A stretch of DNA of 5,507 nucleotides from an uncultured Eubacteriales bacterium (GCA_902474785.1 CABRXB010000092.1:1-5507); one strand, 5' to 3'; positions 1 to 5,507 are shown, counted from the stretch's first letter. Program-made: numbers and translations. The notes: a model not told the origin generated them from the sequence alone.

Positions 1-224
1 AGGATCGTGCGATAGGTGCCATTGACGGTATACGCATAGTTGAGGGTCTTGTCAGCCTTTTCGCTGGTGGTCAGGTTGAGCAGGCGATAGGCGCTATAGG
101 TAGCGTCTTTGTTGCTGCCTGTGATGGTGATGGTCGTTGTGGTCGCGGCGAGCGCGGGCAGGGCCAGGGCGAATACCAGAGCCAGCGCCAGGACCATGGA
201 GAGCAACTTACCAGTCTTTTTCAC
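1..224 (-). CDS. Major (backbone) pilin precursor, N-terminal fragment; continues past left edge
   Basis: This is the N-terminus of a secreted, probable isopeptide-forming fimbrial subunit; 74 full codons are visible and the frame is open to the window edge. The start is GTG at 224-222, followed by a textbook signal peptide: a KKTGK basic segment, a hydrophobic core of Leu/Ala/Val at about residues 7-22, and an ALPALA-A site suggesting cleavage after residue 26 or 27. The mature protein begins with a Thr/Ile-rich strand (TTTTITITG) and then a YSAYRLLNLTT segment. That opening is typical of backbone pilins of the SpaA/FimA type in Clostridia and Actinobacteria, in which a Tyr-x-Ala-Tyr strand follows the first beta strand. 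The next Met codon (residue 10) would remove the positive n-region, so GTG with its AAGGAG site is preferred. It lies 73 bp downstream of the adhesin gene, on the same strand, with no terminator between. The pilin call rests on the signal peptide, opening motif and context; the pilin Lys motif, Cna domains and LPXTG are outside the window. Confidence 0.8.
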   Translation of the reverse strand, partial: MKKTGKLLSMVLALALVFALALPALAATTTTITITGSNKDATYSAYRLLNLTTSEKADKTLNYAYTVNGTYRTI

Positions 225-232
225 TAGAATAA

Positions 233-238
233 CTCCTT
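233..238 (-). promoter_or_regulatory. Shine-Dalgarno site of the pilin gene, deciding a GTG start
   Basis: AAGGAG read on the minus strand sits 8 nt before the GTG at 224-222. No ATG lies at a suitable distance, and the first in-frame ATG would cut the signal peptide, so this site fixes the start. Confidence 0.8.
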
Positions 239-297
239 TTCCAGTTTGTTTCAAGTTATTTTTTCGGGCAATGCCTGTGTTTTGGAGGGGAATTGTG

Positions 298-420
298 TTA
301 CGCACCCATTCCCTCCTTTCGACGAAGGCCTCTGCCAAGCAGCAGCGCGCCCGCGCCAAATGTCATCAGGGTTCCAAGAATCACAAAAGGTCTTGTGCCA
401 ATTCCGCCCGTGTTGGGCAG
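298..420 (-). other. Cell-wall sorting signal (LPNTGG, membrane helix, RRK tail)
   Basis: Residues 1509-1514 are LPNTGG, followed by a hydrophobic helix (about 1519-1537) and the tail RGLRRKEGMGA. Sortase would cut between T1512 and G1513 and join the Thr to a pilin Lys or to peptidoglycan. Confidence 0.95.
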
Positions 421-3400
421 ACGGAGTCCCGTACTGTTGGTGCAGGTGATGGCGATGGCCTCAGAGGAGAGAATCGCCGCGGTGGTCACGGTGGCGTCGG
501 CTGTGGAGGCAATGGCCGAGTTTTCGTCGCCGATGGCCACGCCGCTGGTGTTCGACCACTTGGGCGAATAGCCCTCAAAGCCGGTCTCGGTTACAATCAC
601 CTGGGTGCCGATCGGCAGGCCGGCGATGGTCGCCGTCTCCCCGGCATAGAGCTTCAGGCCATAGACTGCATAGAGCGCCTGCGCGGGGTCGGTAACGGTT
701 GCGCCGCCCTGCGCTTCCAGTCTGACGAATTCGGGGTTGGCCGAATGCGTCTGGGCCTCTCCCTGTCTGGCGTAGGTCGCCGTCAGGGTTCTCTCGTCGG
801 TGTAGAATGCGACAGGCAGCTTGACTTCAAACTGGAACTCTTCGCTGCCGCCATACTGCGGCTCGTCGCTGACCGTGACCATTTTGGTGATGGCCATGTT
901 GCCGCTTGCCGGCGCATAGTTGTTGACGAGACTTGCTGTCACCGCCGGGCTGATGCCGGCCGTTCCCGTCGCAGTGGTCACGCTGGCGTTGTCGCCGCTT
1001 GTCACCAAAACGTAGTCGGCAAACTCATTGTGGCCAGACTCGGTCACGGTGTAGGTGCCGGCGCGCAGATTGGGAACGCGCACCGTCCAGCCGTCGCCCT
1101 CTTCATGCTGGGCGATCACAACGCCATCGGGGTTGTTTTCGCCATTGACAGCAACCGTGGCAACAACGGTTCCGCCGCTGTCTTTCACCTCGAAGACCAG
1201 ATTTTGATCCAGCTCCTGCAAGGACGCCGCATCCAGTCCGCTCACCGTCTTGTCGATGACAAGTTCGCTGAGTTCGAGCTGCACAACGGGTTTCTGATAA
1301 TCTCTGCTGTCCCGCTTCCCGTCAAAGGTATAGTCGACCTTCGCACGGTTTGACCCCGACACGACGTTGCTGTAGAATCCGGGCTGGCCGGCCGAGGTTG
1401 TTCCCGTTCCTTCGTCGCCCACATGGGGGTAGCCGCTGCCGGCAAATTCCGTATAGGCCGCTTCGGTCGGTTGGATCTTCAGCGTAACTTTGTATTCATA
1501 GTTGGGTTCCAGCGTATAGCTGCTGCCAAAGCTGAGCTGAAGCTGCTTTGTCTCAGCGTTGTAAACGGGGGTCAGCGTGGTCGCGGTTTTGTTGTTCTCG
1601 GTTGCCGGGAGGGTCACGGTGGCGCCGGACACAGAGGACTCGGACTGGCCGTTGAAGGGCGTTGAGCCGTCTGTGGTGGTGACGGTGACGGTCAGCGCGC
1701 CGAGCGGCGTGGCTCCGGTTGCCGCAACGGGCTCGACATACTCGCTGAGCACGTCGGTGATGGTCACATCGGTGCAGAGAATCGAGGTGATTTGCCCTGC
1801 GATGTTGGCAAACGTCTGCTGCAGATCGCTCGATCCGGCCGCATACACGCCGGTCTGCGCGCCATTTTTCGCAGCCGCATCGCAAAGATCCTGGAGATAG
1901 CCTCTGGCGGTGCTGCTTCCGCTCCCTGTAAACGCGCTTCCCGCGCCGACACAGTAGAACATGGTGGCGTATGTGCCGTTTTTGATCTCGCCAACCGCAG
2001 CCTCGTTGTGTCTGGCAATAGCCGTACTGCTGTCGCCATAAGCATTGCCAATGCTGAAGGTGGGCTCTCCGTCGGTCAAAAAGATCATCACTTTTTGAGC
2101 GCCGGGCCTGGCATCGCCAAGCTGTGCGTTGCCTTTCCGGATGCCGGCCTGATAGTTGGTGCCGCCGATCGTGCTGATTCCATTGATCTTGGTGATCGCC
2201 GTCGATCCATTGTACCAGGAGGCATTTCCGGAGTACAGAATTTGGGCGTCTGTTTCTTTTCCAAAGGCATCCACACTATTTGATCCGCTGAAGGTCACCA
2301 CACTGTACCTCGCGTCGATGCCCGTATTCTCAGCAATTGTATTGATGAGCGTCGTCGCCGCGGTTTTGCAGGCGGACAGCAGGCGGTTGTTGTTTTCGCC
2401 CATGCTGTTCGACTTGTCGAAAATAAGCACAATGTCGATGAGGGCCTTGTTGACCTCGGTGCCGACGGCGCCCGAAACCGTGAGGTTCAAATCATAGGAG
2501 CCGTCTTCCAGCGCCTCCACAAACTTGCTGTAGGAGAGTTCTCTGGAGACAACGCCCTGGTTGACGCCCGAGACGGTGTAGGGTGCGGAGGTGGCCACTC
2601 TGCCGTCTTCGTCGGTTGCGACCACATAGAGGGTCTGGCCGTTTGTCACGCCCTCGAGCGTCACGCCGCTGCTGACCTGCTCGTCATCGGTGTTGTACCA
2701 GACATAGGTCACCTCGCCCTCCAGAGCAGAGGGCTCCGCCGTGAGCTTGCCGATGGCAACCTCATCGGTGTTGATGGCGACCGACACCGTCTTGGTGTAG
2801 TAGAGCACCACCGTGGGCTTGGTGGTTGTCTCGCTCGTCAAAGCGTCGGAATCGTACCACCAGTTCCCCCACGAGCGGTCCGCCTTGATCCAGGTGGCCA
2901 TTTTCCCGTTGACAGTGGCGTGGTGGAAGGTATAGCCCTCAACGCGGAAATTTGCGTTGGTAAAGGAAATCGAGCGGCCGTCGAACAGGGATTTGCCGTC
3001 GGGCGCGGCTGTCATGGCAGCCGTTGTGTTGTTGGGAAGCTGCTCCAGGCAGGTGACCGTAAGGTTAGTGCTGCGCGTCCATGTGTTCCATGTGATCGTA
3101 AAGGTGGAGAAGCTCTCGACAGAGAAGGTGGCCACCACATCGGTCGCCTCCTGCGCGGGGAGCACGGTCACATCGCCGGTGCTCGCTGTGCTGTCGGCCA
3201 CAACCTCAACGGTGACGGCCGCATCTGCAAAGGGATTGGGCACAAAGCCCAGCAGCTTGTCGGCCTCGGTCTCCACATGGTGCTGCACGGCCACCGTCTC
3301 GGGGTCGATGTCGGCGGGCAGCAGGCTGATGGCCTGGATGTCGACATAGACTTCGATCTCAGGCTCAAACTCCTTGCCTGCGGCGTCTTCCAATCGGATG

Positions 3401-4944
3401 TCGAGCGCCACAAAGCCCTCATACCCCTCGACCTGCTCCGAGGCCTCCAGGCTCTCGGCGGCCTTGGCGTAGGCGTCGCTGTTTTCAGGGAGCAGCTCGG
3501 CCACCAGCGTCACATCCTCGGGAATCACGCCCTCGGGGGCATAGACCGTCACAGCAAAGCCGTTTTTGGAATCCTCAAAGGTGCGCATATCGGTATAGCC
3601 CTCGGGAACGCCCTCGGGCAGCAGCACCGCCGGCGCGACGCAGGTCTCGTCGTGGGTGTGCTCTTTCATGCCGCAGATGAGCTCGCCGTTTTCGTCGTAG
3701 CAGGCGTCCTCATGCGTGTGCTCTTCAAGCCCGCAGATATAGTCGCCTTCCGGCTTCACGGGCGCGACGCAGGTCTCATCATGGGTATGCTCTTCCATGC
3801 CGCAGACGAGCTCGCCGTTTTCGTCGTAGCAGGCGTCCTCATGCGTGTGCTCTTCAAGCCCGCAGAGATACGTCTCTTCGGTGGGCTGCTCGGGTGCGAC
3901 CGGTTGCTCCACGGCATAACAGTCGTCCCCGTGCGCATGCTCCGTCTGGTCGCACACCAAATTGCCCTCTTCGTCGTAGCAGGCATCTCCGTGGGCATGC
4001 GCAGTCTGATCGCAGATGAGCTCGCCTTGCGGCTGCCCGGGCTGCTCCGGTGCGACCGGCTGCTCGGGTTTTTCCTGCTTGGCATAACAATTGTCCACAT
4101 GCTGGTGTTCGGGTTTGCCGCAGGTCAACGTTTTCTCATAGCAGGCATCGGTATGGGTGTGACCCTGCGTTTCGGAGGGCGCAGACGGAGCGGCGTCGCC
4201 GGCGCTGCCGGCGCTCTGCTTGCAGACAAGCACCTTTTCGGTGGTCTTGCAGCTCTCGTCGTGGGTGTGCCCCTCGCCTTCGCTCTGACCGCAGGTCAGG
4301 CTATAGCAGCTGCCGCCATGCGTGTGGCCCGCGCTCTCGCTCTCCGAGCAGACAAGCGTTTTCTCCTCGGTGTAGCATCCGCTGCCGTGGGAGTGTCCGG
4401 CGCTCTCGCTCTTGGAGCAGGTCAGATTGCCCTCTTCGTCGTAGCAGCCGCCGCCGTGAGAATGCCCGGCGCTCTCGCTCTCGGAGCAGGTCAGTTTGCT
4501 CGAAGTTTCGTAGCAACTGCCGCCGTGCGTATGCACGGCGCTCTCACTCTCCGAGCAGGTCAGGCTCCGGCACGCATCGGAATGCGTGTGCCCGGCTGTC
4601 TCCGACTTGCCGCAGGTGATCTTCTCTCTGTACTCGTAGCACTCCTCCCCGTGGGTATGCCCCTCTTCGCCCCCTTCGGGCGCGGCGGCATCCGACGATT
4701 CGGAAGAACCCGAGCTCTTCTCATTCCCGCAAACAAGCTCCATGGTGTAGCACGCGTCGCCGTGCGTGTGCTCCTCGAGTCCACAGGTGGGCTCCGCCGT
4801 CATGGTGGAGGCCGGCTGCACCAGTGAATACATCGTGGTCATCGACACCAAAATCGCAAGCGCGGTGAATGCTGCGTATGCTCTGCGGCGCTGGATATGC
4901 CTGTTTTTAAATTCCTTGGCAATCTGGCTCAGATTTTTAGGCAT
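298..4944 (-). CDS. LPXTG-anchored VWA-domain pilus tip/minor adhesin with N-terminal Cys/His repeat array (1548 aa)
   Basis: This is a large secreted, sortase-anchored adhesin, most likely the tip or minor pilin of the pilus encoded by this operon. Order by residue: signal peptide 1-50; sixteen C...HxH...C units 54-435 with Pro-rich linkers at about 291-307 and 345-357; ZU5-like beta domain about 437-619; aromatic-rich and Ig-like segment about 621-798; VWA domain about 836-1057 with MIDAS residues D843/S845/S847, T929 and D958; post-VWA beta domain about 1058-1220; CnaB-like domain 1222-1343; FctA/CnaB-like domain 1349-1505; LPNTG 1509-1513, membrane helix about 1519-1537 and RRK tail. ATG at 4944 is chosen because AGGAGGTG lies 6 nt upstream; an in-frame GTG at 4968 would add 8 residues that encode the Shine-Dalgarno itself. 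The stop is TAA. It lies 61 bp after the signal peptidase gene and 73 bp before a pilin gene. The adhesin role is inferred from VWA tip adhesins such as RrgA; the ligand is unknown. Confidence 0.93.
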   Translation of the reverse strand: MPKNLSQIAKEFKNRHIQRRRAYAAFTALAILVSMTTMYSLVQPASTMTAEPTCGLEEHTHGDACYTMELVCGNEKSSGSSESSDAAAPEGGEEGHTHGEECYEYREKITCGKSETAGHTHSDACRSLTCSESESAVHTHGGSCYETSSKLTCSESESAGHSHGGGCYDEEGNLTCSKSESAGHSHGSGCYTEEKTLVCSESESAGHTHGGSCYSLTCGQSEGEGHTHDESCKTTEKVLVCKQSAGSAGDAAPSAPSETQGHTHTDACYEKTLTCGKPEHQHVDNCYAKQEKPEQPVAPEQPGQPQGELICDQTAHAHGDACYDEEGNLVCDQTEHAHGDDCYAVEQPVAPEQPTEETYLCGLEEHTHEDACYDENGELVCGMEEHTHDETCVAPVKPEGDYICGLEEHTHEDACYDENGELICGMKEHTHDETCVAPAVLLPEGVPEGYTDMRTFEDSKNGFAVTVYAPEGVIPEDVTLVAELLPENSDAYAKAAESLEASEQVEGYEGFVALDIRLEDAAGKEFEPEIEVYVDIQAISLLPADIDPETVAVQHHVETEADKLLGFVPNPFADAAVTVEVVADSTASTGDVTVLPAQEATDVVATFSVESFSTFTITWNTWTRSTNLTVTCLEQLPNNTTAAMTAAPDGKSLFDGRSISFTNANFRVEGYTFHHATVNGKMATWIKADRSWGNWWYDSDALTSETTTKPTVVLYYTKTVSVAINTDEVAIGKLTAEPSALEGEVTYVWYNTDDEQVSSGVTLEGVTNGQTLYVVATDEDGRVATSAPYTVSGVNQGVVSRELSYSKFVEALEDGSYDLNLTVSGAVGTEVNKALIDIVLIFDKSNSMGENNNRLLSACKTAATTLINTIAENTGIDARYSVVTFSGSNSVDAFGKETDAQILYSGNASWYNGSTAITKINGISTIGGTNYQAGIRKGNAQLGDARPGAQKVMIFLTDGEPTFSIGNAYGDSSTAIARHNEAAVGEIKNGTYATMFYCVGAGSAFTGSGSSTARGYLQDLCDAAAKNGAQTGVYAAGSSDLQQTFANIAGQITSILCTDVTITDVLSEYVEPVAATGATPLGALTVTVTTTDGSTPFNGQSESSVSGATVTLPATENNKTATTLTPVYNAETKQLQLSFGSSYTLEPNYEYKVTLKIQPTEAAYTEFAGSGYPHVGDEGTGTTSAGQPGFYSNVVSGSNRAKVDYTFDGKRDSRDYQKPVVQLELSELVIDKTVSGLDAASLQELDQNLVFEVKDSGGTVVATVAVNGENNPDGVVIAQHEEGDGWTVRVPNLRAGTYTVTESGHNEFADYVLVTSGDNASVTTATGTAGISPAVTASLVNNYAPASGNMAITKMVTVSDEPQYGGSEEFQFEVKLPVAFYTDERTLTATYARQGEAQTHSANPEFVRLEAQGGATVTDPAQALYAVYGLKLYAGETATIAGLPIGTQVIVTETGFEGYSPKWSNTSGVAIGDENSAIASTADATVTTAAILSSEAIAITCTNSTGLRLPNTGGIGTRPFVILGTLMTFGAGALLLGRGLRRKEGMGA
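430..900 (-). other. FctA/CnaB-like isopeptide domain next to the sorting signal
   Basis: Residues about 1349-1505 run from NMAITKMV through GGSEEFQFEVKL and GTQVIVTETGFEGY to ITCTNSTG. The E-F-x-F-E-V strand and the V-T-E-x-x-x-x-G-Y segment are typical of FctA-like pilin domains. The likely triad is K1354, E1453 and N1503. It sits directly before LPNTGG, as the last domain of many pilins does. Confidence 0.7.
916..1281 (-). other. CnaB-type isopeptide domain
   Basis: Residues about 1222-1343 begin with LVIDKTVSG and end with VNNYAP, with RAGTYTVTESG in between. The predicted Lys-Asn isopeptide pair with catalytic Glu is K1232, N1341 and E1302, matching the first-strand Lys, last-strand Asn and V-T-E Glu of CnaB domains. 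Such bonds stiffen the wall-proximal stalk. Confidence 0.75.
1285..1773 (-). other. Post-VWA beta domain
   Basis: Residues about 1058-1220 start with TDVTITDVLSEYVE, contain NYEYKVTLKIQP, and end with GFYSN...AKVDYTF...YQKPVVQL. A T-D-x-L-S opening with a late S-N...A-x-V-x-Y strand is the pattern that normally follows VWA in clostridial pilus adhesins. It may hold an internal isopeptide bond between a Lys and the Asn near Y-S-N, but the partner residues cannot be fixed from sequence alone. Confidence 0.5.
1774..2442 (-). other. VWA domain with intact MIDAS
   Basis: Residues about 836-1057 form a von Willebrand factor A domain. IDIVLIFDKSNSM carries the D-x-S-x-S metal site (D843, S845, S847). 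T929 in IGGTN and D958 in FLTDGEPT complete the metal-ion-dependent adhesion site. The preceding SYDLNLTVSG strand is the usual lead-in for VWA domains of sortase-anchored proteins. An intact MIDAS implies divalent-metal-dependent ligand binding, as in the tip adhesins RrgA and SpaC. Four Cys (859, 998, 1021, 1057) lie in this domain. Confidence 0.9.
2551..3084 (-). other. Aromatic-rich and Ig-like region before the VWA domain
   Basis: Residues about 621-720 contain GYTFHHATVNG, an aromatic patch (SWGNWWYDSD) and a closing VVLYYTK strand. Residues about 721-795 read as an Ig-like fold, with V-T-Y-V-W-Y in the middle and L-Y-V-V-A-T-D-E-D-G near the end. These look like small beta modules used as spacers or carbohydrate-contacting surfaces in clostridial surface proteins; no specific family can be fixed by eye. 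Confidence 0.45.
3088..3636 (-). other. ZU5-like beta domain of the adhesin
   Basis: Residues about 437-619 include FAVTVYAPEGVIPEDVTL, then FVALDIRLEDAAGKEFEPE, and close with ATFSVESFSTFTITW. This opening (V-x-V-x-A-P-E-G-x-x-P-E-x-V-x-L) and the closing F-x-V-x-S-F-S-x-F match a beta domain that commonly follows Cys/His repeats in clostridial surface proteins and resembles ZU5. The domain name is from memory of the pattern, so the structural assignment is tentative. It probably acts as a rigid spacer between the distal array and the VWA part. Confidence 0.5.
3632..3866 (-). repeat. Direct repeat with 129-bp period, near identical
   Basis: Positions 3632-3737 and 3761-3866 match with about six mismatches by eye, at an offset of exactly 129 bp (43 residues). 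A 59-bp stretch (3679-3737 against 3808-3866) is identical. Each copy encodes a pair of four-spacer units, CGLEEHTHEDACY followed by CG(M)(E/K)EHTHDETC, then VAP. Identity including third codon positions points to a recent in-frame duplication. Confidence 0.9.
3640..4785 (-). repeat. Array of sixteen C...HxH...C (CHHC) protein repeat units
   Basis: Residues 54-435 of the adhesin contain sixteen copies of H-x-H-x3-C (first His at 59, 96, 119, 138, 161, 184, 207, 226, 262, 280, 316, 336, 366, 386, 409, 429). Each is preceded by one Cys, giving 32 Cys and 32 motif His with no break in the pattern. Two sub-types occur. One has four residues between the first Cys and the HxH (for example CGLEEHTHEDAC); it makes up units 1 and 10-16. 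The other has seven (for example CSESESAGHTHGGSC) and makes up units 3-8; units 2 and 9 carry longer low-complexity inserts. Units are mostly joined by 4, 6 or 8 residues such as CYDENGELVC, with a central turn that looks like a beta hairpin. Similar Cys/His repeats occur in large surface proteins of gut Clostridia; I know of no established function. The ligand set fits Zn binding or paired disulfides (inference). Confidence 0.9.
4306..4557 (-). repeat. 69-bp tandem repeat within the Cys/His array
   Basis: Units starting at C130, C153 and C176 follow one another at exactly 23 residues, with a fourth starting at C199 that is shortened to 19. The DNA core gcgctctc(a/g)c recurs on the plus strand at 4331, 4400, 4469 and 4538, each 69 bp apart. 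Copies have diverged at several positions but remain clearly related at the nucleotide level, which indicates expansion by duplication. Confidence 0.85.
4795..4944 (-). other. Signal peptide of the adhesin, long basic n-region and PAxTM-type end
   Basis: Residues 1-22 are unusually long and basic (K3, K10, K13, R15, R19-R21). A hydrophobic segment follows at about 23-42, then QPASTMTAEPTC. The Y-S-L-V-Q-P-A-S-T-M stretch resembles the Y-A-L-x-x-P-A-x-T-M end that I recall from other Cys/His-repeat surface proteins of gut Clostridia. There is no clean A-x-A site: cleavage after A45, S46 or A50 is possible but each has a weak -3 residue, so an uncleaved or atypically cleaved form cannot be excluded. 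The first repeat unit begins at C54, directly after this segment. Confidence 0.75.
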
Positions 4945-4950
4945 ACGCGA

Positions 4951-4958
4951 CACCTCCT
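4951..4958 (-). promoter_or_regulatory. Shine-Dalgarno site of the adhesin gene, deciding its start
   Basis: AGGAGGTG on the minus strand lies 6 nt before ATG at 4944-4942. It is a near-perfect anti-16S match and rules out the in-frame GTG at 4968, which lies upstream of it. Confidence 0.92.
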
Positions 4959-5005
4959 CTTCTATCACTTAATTTTTATTTTTAACATGCGTTTGACTGA
5001 CTGTT

Positions 5006-5507
5006 TTATGAGATCTTGCCCACCGCCGAAAGGGGCCAAACCCGAACCAACACGCGCCCGAGCACCTGTTCCCTTCCGATGGGGCCCACCGCCGTGGTTC
5101 TGCTGTCGAGCGAGACGGCTCTGTCGTCGCCCATGACAAAGATTCTTCCGTCGGGCACCTGATAGGGCAGCGTGATGTTGCATTCCCCCAGGCTCTTTTC
5201 CGTGAGATAGGGCTCTTCCAGCAGCGCGCCGTTGACATAGACGTTGCCCGCGTTGTCGATGTCGACCCAGTCCCCGGGGGAGGCGATGACGCGCTTGATC
5301 AAAATCTTGTTGTTGTAGTAAAAAGCTGCAATGTCGCCGGTCTGATAGTCGCTTGTTTTCACTGCAACAACCAAATCTCCATCATTCAAGGTGGGCGACA
5401 TGCTCACCCCGGTGATCTGAAGCACCGGCATCCACAGCACCGCCACCAAAATGGCCATGGCCGCCACCACGATCAGCGCGTAGACCGTGCCGCGCAGGGC
5501 TCTGCCA
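5006..5507 (-). CDS. lepB: Type I signal peptidase, 5' end beyond right edge
   Basis: This is a membrane-bound serine protease that removes signal peptides from exported proteins on the outer face of the membrane. 166 residues are visible and the frame is open to the window edge: LRGTVYALIVV precedes the GTG at 5470, which lies inside the transmembrane segment and is not a plausible start. The N-terminal helix runs roughly through visible residues 8-30. Box B is GVSMSPTL with catalytic Ser at codon 5404-5402. Box D is LIKRVIASPGD with the general-base Lys at codon 5296-5294. Box E is GDDRAVSLDSR, close to the usual GDNRxxSxDSR. The end, GRVLVRVWPLS, is the standard Gram-positive finish; the stop is TAA. 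Visible length fits the 170-190 residues common in Firmicutes, so only a short cytosolic N-terminus is missing. It precedes the adhesin by 61 bp on the same strand, so it is probably the pilus-dedicated enzyme, comparable in position to SipA/LepA of streptococcal pilus islands, though here with the catalytic dyad intact. Confidence 0.93.
   Translation of the reverse strand, partial: GRALRGTVYALIVVAAMAILVAVLWMPVLQITGVSMSPTLNDGDLVVAVKTSDYQTGDIAAFYYNNKILIKRVIASPGDWVDIDNAGNVYVNGALLEEPYLTEKSLGECNITLPYQVPDGRIFVMGDDRAVSLDSRTTAVGPIGREQVLGRVLVRVWPLSAVGKIS

Noticed and set aside
226..254. Promoter-like TTGAAA, 17-bp spacer, TATTCT on the minus strand before the pilin gene
   Set aside because: The -10 would lie two bases before the start codon and the ribosome site would fall inside the spacer, so a transcript from it would begin within the gene and lack its Shine-Dalgarno. 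The -10 matches only four of six bases.
225..297. Possible terminator between the adhesin and pilin genes (GGCATTGCC near an A-rich run)
   Set aside because: The stem is only three base pairs and is followed by A, not T, in the direction of transcription. Read-through is more likely.
109..1353. A 414-codon open frame on the plus strand, opposite the adhesin C-terminus and the pilin start
   Set aside because: It crosses the pilin start, the intergenic gap and the C-terminal domains of the adhesin on the other strand. The translation is Gly/Arg/His-rich with no recognisable fold, so it is a shadow of the real genes.
3640..4785. CRISPR array or intergenic repeat region
   Set aside because: The repeats are in-frame coding repeats with periods in multiples of three and conserved Cys/His codons, with no unique spacers of constant length.
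2920..4827. A 635-codon open frame on the plus strand, opposite the Cys/His array
   Set aside because: It lies entirely antisense to the adhesin. Its apparent internal repeats are simply the complement of the real repeat units, and it has no domain or signal. High GC in third positions removes stops from the opposite strand.
4945..4968. GTG start giving eight extra residues to the adhesin
   Set aside because: Those codons contain the Shine-Dalgarno AGGAGGTG, which is correctly placed for the ATG at 4944.
5468..5470. GTG as start of the signal peptidase
   Set aside because: The frame stays open to the window edge and encodes LRGTVYALI, the natural beginning of the membrane helix, so the true start is outside.

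Overview
The window is a slice of a Gram-positive surface-pilus (sortase-assembled fimbria) operon, read entirely from the minus strand. The sequence is visibly GC-rich. It has strong AGGAGG-type ribosome-binding sites, an LPNTGG cell-wall sorting signal, VWA and isopeptide (CnaB/FctA-like) domains, and a Cys/His-repeat surface protein. Together these suggest a GC-rich member of the Clostridia (Oscillospiraceae/Ruminococcaceae-like gut anaerobe). This is inferred from protein style; no taxonomic marker is present.

Layout in the direction of transcription (right to left): (1) 5507-5006, a type I signal peptidase missing only its extreme N-terminus, with the catalytic Ser/Lys dyad and box E present. 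(2) 4944-298, a 1548-residue wall-anchored adhesin. Its order is signal peptide, sixteen C...HxH...C repeat units, a ZU5-like beta domain, an aromatic-rich and Ig-like region, a VWA domain with an intact MIDAS, a post-VWA beta domain, two isopeptide-type domains, and LPNTGG-TM-RRK. (3) 224-1, the N-terminus of a second secreted protein that looks like the major (backbone) pilin, starting at GTG and running off the left edge. The gaps are 61 and 73 bp, each gene after the first has its own Shine-Dalgarno, and no terminator is visible in either gap, so the three genes read as one transcript. The promoter must lie beyond the right edge. A class C sortase is expected beyond the left edge but cannot be seen here.

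How they would work together: the signal peptidase processes the pilin precursors. The large VWA protein is the natural candidate for the pilus tip or minor pilin, and the GTG-started gene supplies the repeating shaft subunit. A sortase would join them through the sorting signals and attach the fibre to peptidoglycan.

The most unusual element is the N-terminal array at 3640-4785: sixteen units each contributing exactly two Cys and two His (32 + 32 residues in 382). Because the protein is anchored by its C-terminus, this array would be displayed farthest from the cell. Its DNA carries a 69-bp tandem repeat and a 129-bp near-identical duplication, showing recent expansion. No gene-free stretch exceeds 73 bp.
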